Source of the DNA: Erysipelotrichaceae bacterium
GTDB lineage: Bacteria > Bacillota_I > Bacilli_A > Erysipelotrichales > Erysipelotrichaceae
NCBI GenBank assembly: GCA_020026035.1
Contig: JAHHRC010000016.1
Span: 1 to 22,634, forward strand
DNA length: 22,634 nt
Reading direction: 5' to 3'
In this document: positions 16,505 through 22,634 of the stretch, in pieces
Numbering within the stretch: the first letter of the stretch is position 1
Layout: the number at the start of each line of letters is the position of its first letter
Translations under genes and position numbers: made by a program
Notes under the pieces: generated by a model
The model's input: the letters and a program-made list of their open reading frames with translations, nothing else
What the model was told of the DNA's origin: nothing
The model's database searches: none

Positions 16505-16509
16505 GTGTG

Positions 16510-16548
16510 TTTACAAGTTTAGGAATTGCATTTAGAATGAGTGCAATT
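16510..16548 (+). promoter_or_regulatory. Promoter with dyad flanking the -10 box, for the GltD-like gene
   Basis: TTTACA (16510-16515), a 17-base spacer and TAGAAT (16533-16538) each match the sigma-A consensus at five of six bases. A perfect inverted repeat AATTGCA (16524-16530) and TGCAATT (16542-16548), 11 bases apart, brackets the -10 box, as expected for a repressor operator. The regulator is unknown. Confidence 0.65.
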
Positions 16549-16562
16549 GATTGGAGTTTTTT

Positions 16563-17471
16563 ATGAAAAAAGTTGCGATTGTAGGTACAGGAATTGCTGG
16601 TATGCATGCTGCTAAGGTGTTAGCGAGTGATGGTGTAGCGGTTGAAATGTTTGAACGAGAGAGTTGTGTTGGTGGTGTGATTTATACCGGGATTCCGGAT
16701 TTTCGTATGCCTAAGACATTTATTGATAAGTTGTATGGGGAGATTGTAGATCTTGGTGTAAAGGTGCATTTGAACTGTGAAGTAGATAAGAGTCGCTTTG
16801 CGTCTTTGTTAGAGTCGTTTGATCATGTGTTATTGGCCATTGGAGCACAAGTGGAGAATCTTTGTGGGTTTGAACTTTGTAGAGGGTTTGAATCGGGGTT
16901 GAAGCTTTTGTACAACTTGAATGTGTTGAAACAGGAGGAGGCGTATAAGAGTGGCTATTCCAAAGTGTTTGTTTGGGGTGGCGGAAATGTTGCGATGGAT
17001 TGTTCACGTAGTTTGGCTCGTTTGGGGTTGGATGTGACGGTTATTTATCGTCGTAGTGAAAAGGAAATGCCTGCTTCAAATGTAGAAGTGCGTGATGCGA
17101 AGAAAGATGGTGTGAAGTTTAGCTATCTTAAAAATATTAAGAATTTGATCAAAGATGAATGTGGAAATGTTGTTGGATTAGATGTAGTCGATATGGAACT
17201 TGGCGAGATGGATGAAAGTGGTCGAGCTTCTTGTAGGGAAGTACTTGGTTCGAATCATGAAGTTCCTTGTGACTTATTGGTGGCTTCGATTGGTCAAAAA
17301 GTAGATGTCAGGGTATTTGCCGATGACTTAACGATTTTGGATGGTCATAAATGTTCATTGGATCGTGTTTGGGTTTGTGGAGATTGTTATTTAGGGCCAA
17401 AAACGATTGGAGCATGTATGGTCGATGGTAAGGCGTGTGCGAAGGAAATATTGGAAGCGTGTTCAGAATAA
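16563..17471 (+). CDS. Stand-alone GltD-like NAD(P)/FAD oxidoreductase
   Basis: The 302-residue product looks like the flavin and NAD(P)H part of glutamate synthase small subunit (GltD) and related electron-bifurcation or donor subunits. Visible are the N-terminal FAD fold GTGIAG (8-13), GIPDFRMPK (43-51), the NAD(P)-binding GGGNVAMDC (139-147), YRRSEKEMPA (162-171) and a C-terminal FAD motif CGDCYLGPKTIGAC (272-285). It lacks the roughly 140-residue N-terminal iron-sulfur domain of GltD, and no gltB-like large subunit is nearby. It is cysteine-rich (about 14 Cys). I chose the ATG at 16563 because TTGGAG lies 6 bases before it; the in-frame TTG at 16551 is that ribosome site. Its partner and substrate are unknown. 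Confidence 0.83.
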   Translation: MKKVAIVGTGIAGMHAAKVLASDGVAVEMFERESCVGGVIYTGIPDFRMPKTFIDKLYGEIVDLGVKVHLNCEVDKSRFASLLESFDHVLLAIGAQVENLCGFELCRGFESGLKLLYNLNVLKQEEAYKSGYSKVFVWGGGNVAMDCSRSLARLGLDVTVIYRRSEKEMPASNVEVRDAKKDGVKFSYLKNIKNLIKDECGNVVGLDVVDMELGEMDESGRASCREVLGSNHEVPCDLLVASIGQKVDVRVFADDLTILDGHKCSLDRVWVCGDCYLGPKTIGACMVDGKACAKEILEACSE

Positions 17472-17497
17472 TTGGGCGCGTTTTTTCTTTGGAAATC

Positions 17498-17506
17498 TGC
17501 TATAAT
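17498..17506 (+). promoter_or_regulatory. Extended -10 promoter for the DUF1846 gene
   Basis: TGCTATAAT is a perfect TATAAT with an upstream TGn extension, 23 bases before the ATG at 17530. No good -35 is seen at standard spacing, which extended -10 promoters can tolerate. Confidence 0.65.
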
Positions 17507-17529
17507 CGAAAGATATGAAAGGGGAGTAT

Positions 17530-19017
17530 ATGTCTAAGATTGCATTTGATTCAGAGAAGTATTTAAAACTACAACGAGACAAGATTGTTGAACGAATTAA
17601 TTTGTTCCAGGGGAAGTTGTATCTTGAGTTTGGAGGGAAAATGTTTGAGGATTTCCATGCGGCTCGGGTATTACCTGGATATGATGAAAATAATAAGATT
17701 CGTTTGTTAACGGAGTTAAGAGATCAAGTAGAATTGATCATTACAATCAATGCGTCAAGTATTGAGCAGAGTAAGGCAAGAGGAGATCTTGGGATTTGTT
17801 ATGACCAGGAGGTATTCCGTTTGCTAGATGCCTTTAAGGCGTTGGATTTGTATGTGGGGTCGGTTGTGATTACGCAATATGAAAACCAGCCTTCCGTGGA
17901 TTCGTTTGTGAATGCTTTGAAGCGTGCTGGAATTCAAAGTTATATGCACTATAAGATTCCAGGCTATCCAACCGAAGTGGATTATATTGTCTCGGAAGAG
18001 GGGTTAGGGCGTAATCCGTATATTAAGACGGATCGTAAGTTGATTGTGGTTACAGCGCCTGGGCCTGGTTCTGGAAAGATGGCGACATGTATTTCTCAGT
18101 TGTATCATGACCAAAAGAATGGTGTGAAGTCGGGGTATGCGAAGTTTGAGACGTTCCCGGTTTGGAATTTGTCTTTGCACCATCCGGTGAATTTGGCGTA
18201 TGAGGCAGCTACAGCAGATTTGAATGATATCAATATGATTGATCCATTCCACTTAGAAGCCTATGGAAAGACGGCTATTAACTATAACCGCGATGTGGAA
18301 ATCTTCCCGGTGTTGAATCGCATTATTTCCAAGATTCAAAATGGTTCTCCATATCAATCACCAACGGATATGGGTGTAAACATGGTTGGTTTCTGTATTA
18401 CTGATGATGAAGCGGCGAAGGAAGCGAGTAAGCAAGAGATTATTCGTCGTTACTATTCGTCATTAGTTTCCCTTCGTAACGATGAGATTAGTGAGAATGC
18501 GGTGAATAAGATTAAGCTTCTTATGAACGATTGTGGCATTGAGCCAACGGACCGTGTCCCAGTTGGGGTTGCGCGTAAGAAGGCGGAAGATACAGGAAAT
18601 CCTGCGATTGCCTTGCAGTTACCGGATGGAAGAATCGTAACGGGTAAGACATCGAGTTTGTTTGGTCCTTCGGCAGCGGTGATTATTAATGCCCTAAAGA
18701 CACTTGGAGGAATTCCGAAGCAGACGTTGTTGATTGATCCAAACTATGTTATTCCAATTCAAGAGTTGAAAGTAAATATGCTTGGTAACCATAATCCAAG
18801 ATTGCACTCAGATGAGTTGTTAATTGCGTTAGCGATTATTGAGCGGACAAACTTTAATGTGGCTACGGCAATGGAACAGCTTGGTAATTTGCGTGGCAGT
18901 GAAGCGCATAGTACGGTTATTTTACCGAGTGAAGATGCGAACTTGTTGCGTAAGCTTGGGGTGAATGTAACGGTTGATCCTGTGTATCAACAAAAGAAGT
19001 TGTACCATCCAAAATAA
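17530..19017 (+). CDS. DUF1846 (UPF0371) family protein
   Basis: The 495-residue product is a full-length member of the DUF1846 family, common in Clostridia and streptococci, whose biochemical function is not established as far as I know. Recognisable parts are the N-terminal IAFDSEKYLKLQ, LYLEFGGKMFEDFHAARVLPG (about 30-50), RGDLGICYD (84-92) and a glycine-rich TAPGPGSGKMATC (175-187) that resembles a nucleotide-binding loop. The C-terminal part has LPDGRIVTGKTS and HNPRLHSDELL. I chose the ATG at 17530, preceded by AAAGGGGAG, over the in-frame ATG at 17515 that overlaps that ribosome site. It is transcribed alone from its own promoter to the terminator at 19025. It looks cytoplasmic, with no membrane segment. 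Confidence 0.93.
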   Translation: MSKIAFDSEKYLKLQRDKIVERINLFQGKLYLEFGGKMFEDFHAARVLPGYDENNKIRLLTELRDQVELIITINASSIEQSKARGDLGICYDQEVFRLLDAFKALDLYVGSVVITQYENQPSVDSFVNALKRAGIQSYMHYKIPGYPTEVDYIVSEEGLGRNPYIKTDRKLIVVTAPGPGSGKMATCISQLYHDQKNGVKSGYAKFETFPVWNLSLHHPVNLAYEAATADLNDINMIDPFHLEAYGKTAINYNRDVEIFPVLNRIISKIQNGSPYQSPTDMGVNMVGFCITDDEAAKEASKQEIIRRYYSSLVSLRNDEISENAVNKIKLLMNDCGIEPTDRVPVGVARKKAEDTGNPAIALQLPDGRIVTGKTSSLFGPSAAVIINALKTLGGIPKQTLLIDPNYVIPIQELKVNMLGNHNPRLHSDELLIALAIIERTNFNVATAMEQLGNLRGSEAHSTVILPSEDANLLRKLGVNVTVDPVYQQKKLYHPK

Positions 19018-19024
19018 AATGAGT

Positions 19025-19055
19025 AGGAATTCCTTGTTGTGGGGATTCCTTTTTT
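19025..19055 (+). terminator. Intrinsic terminator after the DUF1846 gene
   Basis: AGGAATTCC (19025-19033) pairs with GGGATTCCT (19042-19050), with one T-G pair and an 8-base loop, followed by a run of T. It ends 18 bases before the next ATG, so the MBL-fold gene may depend on read-through or a promoter not seen. Confidence 0.87.
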
Positions 19056-19072
19056 GATGAGTAGGGGGATTT

Positions 19073-19801
19073 ATGAAAGTTATAAATTTAGTCGAGAATA
19101 CGACAAGACGAAAGGATTTACGAGTCAGTCATGGGCTTAGTTTGTTCATCGAACATGAAGGTCATTGTGTGTTGTTTGATTGTGGAAGTAACGCGGACTA
19201 TTTATGCAATGCGAAACGGTTAGGTGTGGATTTAAGTAGTGTTGATGCGGTTGTGTTGAGTCATAATCATTATGATCATGCAGGTGGAATGTTAGAGTGG
19301 CCATATGTTTGTAAGGTATATGTAGGTGAAACGTTCTTTTGTGATCGCTATACGAAAGTGAGTGAACATATACGAACCTATACAGCATCGGGATTACAGG
19401 AATGTGATTTGGATTGTTGTGTAGTGGATGAATGTTTAGAAATTGTGCCTGGTATGTATGTGGTTGGTGGATTTAAAGGGGAATTTGATTCACGGTATAT
19501 ACGCAATGGAAGTGTGGATTTGTTTGAAGATGAAGTTGCGGTGGTTGTAAAAAGTTCGAAAGGTCTTGTTGTGCTTGTTGGTTGTAGTCATTGTGGAGTA
19601 TTGAACATTGTTCAAAAGGTGCGTGATTTGTTTGAAGAGCCAATTTATGCGTTGCTTGGTGGTGCGCATTTAAAACATGTAAGTGATGCGGAAGTAAAGA
19701 CGATTATTACTTGTTTGCAGGATATTGAAGTGCTTGGTTTGTGTCATTGTAGTGGTGAAATTGGGGATGGATTCAAGTGTGGGGATGTGTTTGAGGTATA
19801 G
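19073..19801 (+). CDS. Metallo-beta-lactamase-fold metal-dependent hydrolase (COG1237-like)
   Basis: The 242-residue cytoplasmic protein has the metal-binding motif SHNHYDHAGG (63-72; H64, H66, D68, H69), an early substrate-side segment (LSLFIEHEGHCVLFDCG), a later GCSHCGVLNIVQKV with the next metal histidine, and CHCSGE near the end. This order matches the COG1237 group, often annotated by similarity to the archaeal dihydropterin-ribofuranosyl-aminobenzene phosphate synthase; the real substrate in Bacillota is unclear. AGGGGG lies just before the ATG. The protein is slightly short but carries all core ligands. It faces pgcA tail to tail across a shared terminator. Confidence 0.85.
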   Translation: MKVINLVENTTRRKDLRVSHGLSLFIEHEGHCVLFDCGSNADYLCNAKRLGVDLSSVDAVVLSHNHYDHAGGMLEWPYVCKVYVGETFFCDRYTKVSEHIRTYTASGLQECDLDCCVVDECLEIVPGMYVVGGFKGEFDSRYIRNGSVDLFEDEVAVVVKSSKGLVVLVGCSHCGVLNIVQKVRDLFEEPIYALLGGAHLKHVSDAEVKTIITCLQDIEVLGLCHCSGEIGDGFKCGDVFEV

Positions 19802-19834
19802 AAAAAGGATTGTGAATTGCCACAATCCTTGTTT
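19802..19834. terminator. Bidirectional terminator between the MBL gene and pgcA
   Basis: A perfect 10-bp stem AAGGATTGTG (19805-19814) and CACAATCCTT (19821-19830) with a 6-base loop lies between two convergent stop codons. On the minus strand it is followed by TTTTT, a strong tail for pgcA; on the plus strand the tail is GTTT, which is weaker. Confidence 0.9.
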
Positions 19835-19836
19835 GA

Positions 19837-21528
19837 TTATTCGACTGTATTGATGAAATCGATGACGTATTTCTTGAGGTCTTCGATTGCTTGTTTTGCG
19901 TTTGCGTGGGAATCCTTCTTCGTGTAGAAGTAGAACTTGATTTTTGGTTCTGTTCCAGATGGACGCATTGCAAACCAGGAGCCATCTTCTAAGTGGAAGC
20001 GTAGAACGTTGGATGGTCCAATGTCTTCGTATCCGTTTAGATAGTCGATGACTTTTTCGACTTTGATACCTGCAAATTCGGTTGGTAGGTCGTTTCTTAC
20101 GAAGGCCATCATGCGGGCAATACGCTTAGATCCAGCGATTCCTTCAAGAACGATGGATACTTGGTCTTCGGCATAGAAGCCATATTGGTTGTAGATGTCT
20201 TCCATTGCTTCATAGACAGTCTTGCCGTTTTTCTTATAGTAAGCTGCTGCTTCTGCTAGTAACATCGCAGCGGATACACCGTCTTTGTCACGGATGTCAG
20301 GATGTGCTGCATAACCGATGGATTCTTCATATCCAAAGAGGTATTCGTAGCCATTTTCTTTTAGGAATGGTACTTTTCCACAGATGTTTTTAAATCCTGT
20401 TAGGGATTCAAACATTGTAACGCCATAGGCTTCACAGATGGCTGTTGACATGACACCTGTAACGATGGATTTTACCATTGCGCCCTTTGCTGGTAGTTCG
20501 TTGTGTTGTTTTTTACCTTCTAGGATGTAGTTGATTAGGAAGACGCCTATTTGGTTACCATTGAATGGGAGGTAGTCTCCTTCTGGTGTTAGTACTTCGA
20601 TTGCTAGACGGTCGGAGTCTGGGTCGGTTGCGATGAGTAATTCAGCGCCAACTTCTTTTCCAAGTACTTCGGAGTATTTGAAGGCTGCTGGGTTTTCTGG
20701 GTTTGGGTAGCCTACGGTTGTGAAGTCTGGATCTGGATCGAGTTGTTCTTTTACAACGTGTACGTTTGTAAAGCCTCTTTCATCGAGTACTTTGCGTACT
20801 GGAATGGATCCACAACCATTGAGTGGTGTGTAAACGATTGGGATGGATAGGTCTAGTTCATCACCATCGTGAATCTTTAGGGATTCAACTGTGTCTAAGT
20901 AGGCACGGTCGTATTCTTCACCGAGTACTTCAATCATTCCGCTGTTTACGGCTTCGTTGAAGTCTTGTTTTTTAACACCTGTCCATAGGTCTACTTTTTC
21001 AATTTCTGCAAGCATGCCTTCGGCAATTGTGCTAGCGACTTGGCAGCCATCTTCCCAATAGACTTTATACCCGTTGTATTCTTTTGGGTTATGGGATGCG
21101 GTAATGTTAATACCGGAGATTGTATTTAGCTTGCGAATCATGAAGGCAAGTTCTGGTGTTGGGCGTAGGTCTGGGAAGACGTATGCCTTGATGCCATTAG
21201 CGGCCATGATTCCTGCAACTAAGTGAGAGAATTCTTTGGAGAAATGACGGCAGTCATGGGCGATGACGATGCCGCGTTTCATAGCTTCTTCACCGTGTTT
21301 TACGATGAAGTTTGCGATTCCTTGTGTCGCTCTTGCAACGATTGGTTCGTTCATGCGGTTTGTACCAGCACCAATCTTTCCACGTAGGCCGGCTGTACCG
21401 AATGTTAGGTATTGGTAGAAGCGGTCTTCGATTTCTTCTTCGTTTCCTGCGACTTTTTTAAGGTCTTCTAATAGGGCTTCATCACTTACTCGATCAAGCC
21501 ATTCTTGATATCTTTCTTGTGCATTCAT
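19837..21528 (-). CDS. pgcA: Alpha-phosphoglucomutase (phosphohexomutase family)
   Basis: This enzyme interconverts glucose-6-phosphate and glucose-1-phosphate through a phosphoserine, feeding UDP-glucose and polymer synthesis. The 563 residues show all four family sites: phosphoserine loop NITASHNPKEYNG (S145), metal loop TDPDSDR (D302, D304, D306), sugar-binding GYEESIGY (399-406) and phosphate-binding RPSGTEPK (522-529). The length matches the PgcA/Pgm-2 type of B. subtilis (about 580). I chose the ATG at 21528: AAGGAGG lies 11 bases upstream, a little far, but the in-frame ATG at 21555 has no ribosome site and would start before it. It is a single gene ending at the bidirectional terminator. 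Confidence 0.94.
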   Translation of the reverse strand: MNAQERYQEWLDRVSDEALLEDLKKVAGNEEEIEDRFYQYLTFGTAGLRGKIGAGTNRMNEPIVARATQGIANFIVKHGEEAMKRGIVIAHDCRHFSKEFSHLVAGIMAANGIKAYVFPDLRPTPELAFMIRKLNTISGINITASHNPKEYNGYKVYWEDGCQVASTIAEGMLAEIEKVDLWTGVKKQDFNEAVNSGMIEVLGEEYDRAYLDTVESLKIHDGDELDLSIPIVYTPLNGCGSIPVRKVLDERGFTNVHVVKEQLDPDPDFTTVGYPNPENPAAFKYSEVLGKEVGAELLIATDPDSDRLAIEVLTPEGDYLPFNGNQIGVFLINYILEGKKQHNELPAKGAMVKSIVTGVMSTAICEAYGVTMFESLTGFKNICGKVPFLKENGYEYLFGYEESIGYAAHPDIRDKDGVSAAMLLAEAAAYYKKNGKTVYEAMEDIYNQYGFYAEDQVSIVLEGIAGSKRIARMMAFVRNDLPTEFAGIKVEKVIDYLNGYEDIGPSNVLRFHLEDGSWFAMRPSGTEPKIKFYFYTKKDSHANAKQAIEDLKKYVIDFINTVE

Positions 21529-21596
21529 TATATAATTTACCTCCTTGATCGACATCTTATTGTCGGTTTCAAATTGAATCTAATGCCTAGTCATAT

Positions 21597-21614
21597 TACC
21601 ACGGTTTGGTGGTA
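21597..21614. promoter_or_regulatory. Dyad in the pgcA/coiled-coil divergent region
   Basis: A perfect inverted repeat TACCAC (21597-21602) and GTGGTA (21609-21614) with a 6-base centre lies about 70 bases upstream of pgcA. On the minus strand it falls between weak promoter-like hexamers (TTTAAT and TAATAT, 17 apart), so it could be an operator for pgcA. This is tentative. Confidence 0.3.
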
Positions 21615-21643
21615 GATTAAAGGGCTTACATTTTTATTTTTGT

Positions 21644-21672
21644 TTGTTTTATAGTTCGAGAAATGGAATAAT
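21644..21672 (+). promoter_or_regulatory. Candidate promoter for the coiled-coil gene
   Basis: TTGTTT (21644-21649), a 17-base spacer and AATAAT (21667-21672), preceded by TGG as an extended -10. It ends 21 bases before the ATG. Confidence 0.55.
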
Positions 21673-21693
21673 AGAGGGCAAGGAAGTGATGGC

Positions 21694-22634
21694 ATGTATA
21701 GACAATTATCGTTATTTACCACGCAAGAAGAAGAGAAGTTGATGCAGGAAGTGTTTGATGATTTGTATCGTAAGGCTTCAATGATTATGAAAGACAAAGT
21801 GAAATTCGATGGTTCCACGGGTGTTTTTTTAATGGATGATTGTTTTTTGATGGAAGTGTATGGAAGTAGTCTTCCGGTTCTTGATTTGAATGACGCATCA
21901 CAGGTGATTGAACATATTGAAATGATTAAAACAGGGCATCGGTTTGGTAGTTTAGAAGATGCCTATAAGCGGTTTGAAGGTGTGATGGAAGAATACAATG
22001 AGAAGAAAGCTTCCATTGATGAATTGAAGAATAAGATTCGTATTCAACAAACGGCGATGAAGAATAATTCAATGCAGAAAGATTGGATTGATAAGGAAAA
22101 CGAAGAGCGAGATGAACGCAATCATGAACGTATGAAGCGCGTGAATCAGCTGAAGAAGAATAAGGAAGTAAAGAATGAGGAAGTTCTTGCCTTAGAAGAA
22201 AAGATTTTAGAATTAAAGAAGACAAGGTTTCCTCATGAAGCAAGATTGAAAGATGCAATATTACGAAAAGAAGAGATTAGTGAATCAATGCGCGAGATTT
22301 CTATAGATGTAACATTCTCGAATCGTGTGTTCCATCCAAATAAGTACACCGAAGCGGTGGATGAGATGGATGAGTATAAGTTGCGTTTTGAAGAGTTGAA
22401 GGCAATTGCGGTGAATGAGGACTTGATGATTCAAACGATTGATTTCAAGATTAAGCAATTGGAAAGTGAATTGAATGAGATCAAAGAGTTCCTAAAGACC
22501 CTTGAGGAGCATTTGCAAGAAAACGAAGAGGAACTACAAAAGGCGTTGGATGAACGGGATACGGGTTCAAAGCTAGTGTTGAAACAAGCCCAACGGACAA
22601 AGGATGCGGAAAAGAAGATTGCGAGTATGACGCG
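21694..22634 (+). CDS. Long coiled-coil protein, unknown function (3' end outside window)
   Basis: An open frame begins at ATG 21694, behind AGGAAG 7 bases upstream, and stays open for 313 codons to the window edge. The N-terminus (MYRQLSLFTTQEEEKLMQEV) leads into a small mixed region of about 90 residues with beta-prone patches (GVFLMDDCFLMEVYG). From about residue 95 the chain is almost entirely charged helix rich in Glu, Lys, Leu and Asn (EKKASIDELKNKI, EVLALEEKILELKK, QLESELNEIKEFLKTLEEHL), broken near residue 210 by VTFSNRVFHPNKYTE. This is a long coiled coil. It could belong to a large SMC-like, phage-type or cell-envelope protein, but no defining motif is present in the visible part, so no function is assigned. 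Confidence 0.82.
   Translation, partial: MYRQLSLFTTQEEEKLMQEVFDDLYRKASMIMKDKVKFDGSTGVFLMDDCFLMEVYGSSLPVLDLNDASQVIEHIEMIKTGHRFGSLEDAYKRFEGVMEEYNEKKASIDELKNKIRIQQTAMKNNSMQKDWIDKENEERDERNHERMKRVNQLKKNKEVKNEEVLALEEKILELKKTRFPHEARLKDAILRKEEISESMREISIDVTFSNRVFHPNKYTEAVDEMDEYKLRFEELKAIAVNEDLMIQTIDFKIKQLESELNEIKEFLKTLEEHLQENEEELQKALDERDTGSKLVLKQAQRTKDAEKKIASMT

Noticed and set aside
16551..16562. Upstream TTG start for the GltD-like gene
   Set aside because: The TTG is part of the TTGGAG ribosome site for the ATG at 16563, which also aligns with the expected N-terminus before the FAD motif.
17472..17487. GC-rich stretch and T-run after the GltD-like gene as a terminator
   Set aside because: GCGCG followed by six T residues looks suggestive, but no complementary 5' arm of useful length lies upstream.
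21689..21742. Short ATG-led frame of 17 codons overlapping the start of the coiled-coil gene
   Set aside because: Its ATG is only 2 bases after AGGAAG, too close for normal initiation, and it stops after 17 codons. The ATG at 21694 has proper spacing.
21926..22258. 110-codon minus-strand open frame near the right edge
   Set aside because: It overlaps the plus-strand coiled-coil frame, which has a promoter and ribosome site and continues to the edge. The minus frame has neither.
1..22634. CRISPR array, tRNA or rRNA genes, insertion sequence or prophage integration site
   Set aside because: No regularly spaced direct repeats, no cloverleaf-like or rRNA sequence, and no transposase or integrase motif were seen on either strand.

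Overview
The window comes from a low-GC Gram-positive bacterium (Bacillota). AddAB, a GlcT/LicT-type antiterminator with a one-chain glucose PTS permease, a CpsC/CpsD pair, a DUF1846 protein and PgcA-type phosphoglucomutase fit this group. Protein style and heavy TTG-leucine use suggest the Erysipelotrichia (Erysipelotrichaceae-like); this is an inference from gene families, not a database result. Seventeen coding regions are supported. The last one runs off the right edge. No rRNA, tRNA, CRISPR array, insertion sequence or prophage gene was seen, and no gap without a gene exceeds 300 bases.

Layout. Bases 13-5780, minus strand: addB-addA, the two subunits of the AddAB (RexAB) helicase-nuclease for double-strand-break repair, joined by a TAATG overlap and driven by a promoter near 5807-5835. 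Bases 5939-9600, plus strand: an unrecognised 271-residue protein with its own promoter and terminator; a VbhA-like antitoxin overlapping a Fic-domain gene; and two tandem paralogous membrane-anchored XpaC-like proteins. Bases 9616-12781: a carbohydrate operon with promoter, RNA antiterminator (RAT) element overlapping a terminator, glcT-type antiterminator gene, ptsG (EIICBA) and terminator. Bases 12788-14849: a single gene for a two-module AAA+ protein, whose N-terminal ATPase module looks dead and whose C-terminal module is an intact SpoVK/CbbX-type ATPase.

Bases 14890-16504: cpsC-cpsD, a polysaccharide co-polymerase and tyrosine-kinase pair with no glycosyltransferases or phosphatase next to it. 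Bases 16510-19801: a short stand-alone GltD-like flavoprotein with a dyad flanking its -10 box, a DUF1846 protein, and a COG1237-type metallo-beta-lactamase-fold protein. Bases 19805-21528, minus strand: pgcA phosphoglucomutase, sharing a bidirectional terminator with the preceding gene. Bases 21644-22634, plus strand: the start of a long coiled-coil protein of unknown role.

How the genes work together. PtsG would deliver glucose-6-phosphate and PgcA would interconvert it with glucose-1-phosphate, the precursor of the nucleotide sugars whose polymers a CpsC/CpsD pair controls; they are not one operon. The least ordinary parts are the antitoxin-Fic pair with non-canonical inhibitory and catalytic motifs beside duplicated XpaC-like genes, the half-dead AAA+ fusion, and the orphan tyrosine kinase. 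The + strand is G-rich over C even across the minus-strand genes, suggesting it is the leading strand of replication here.
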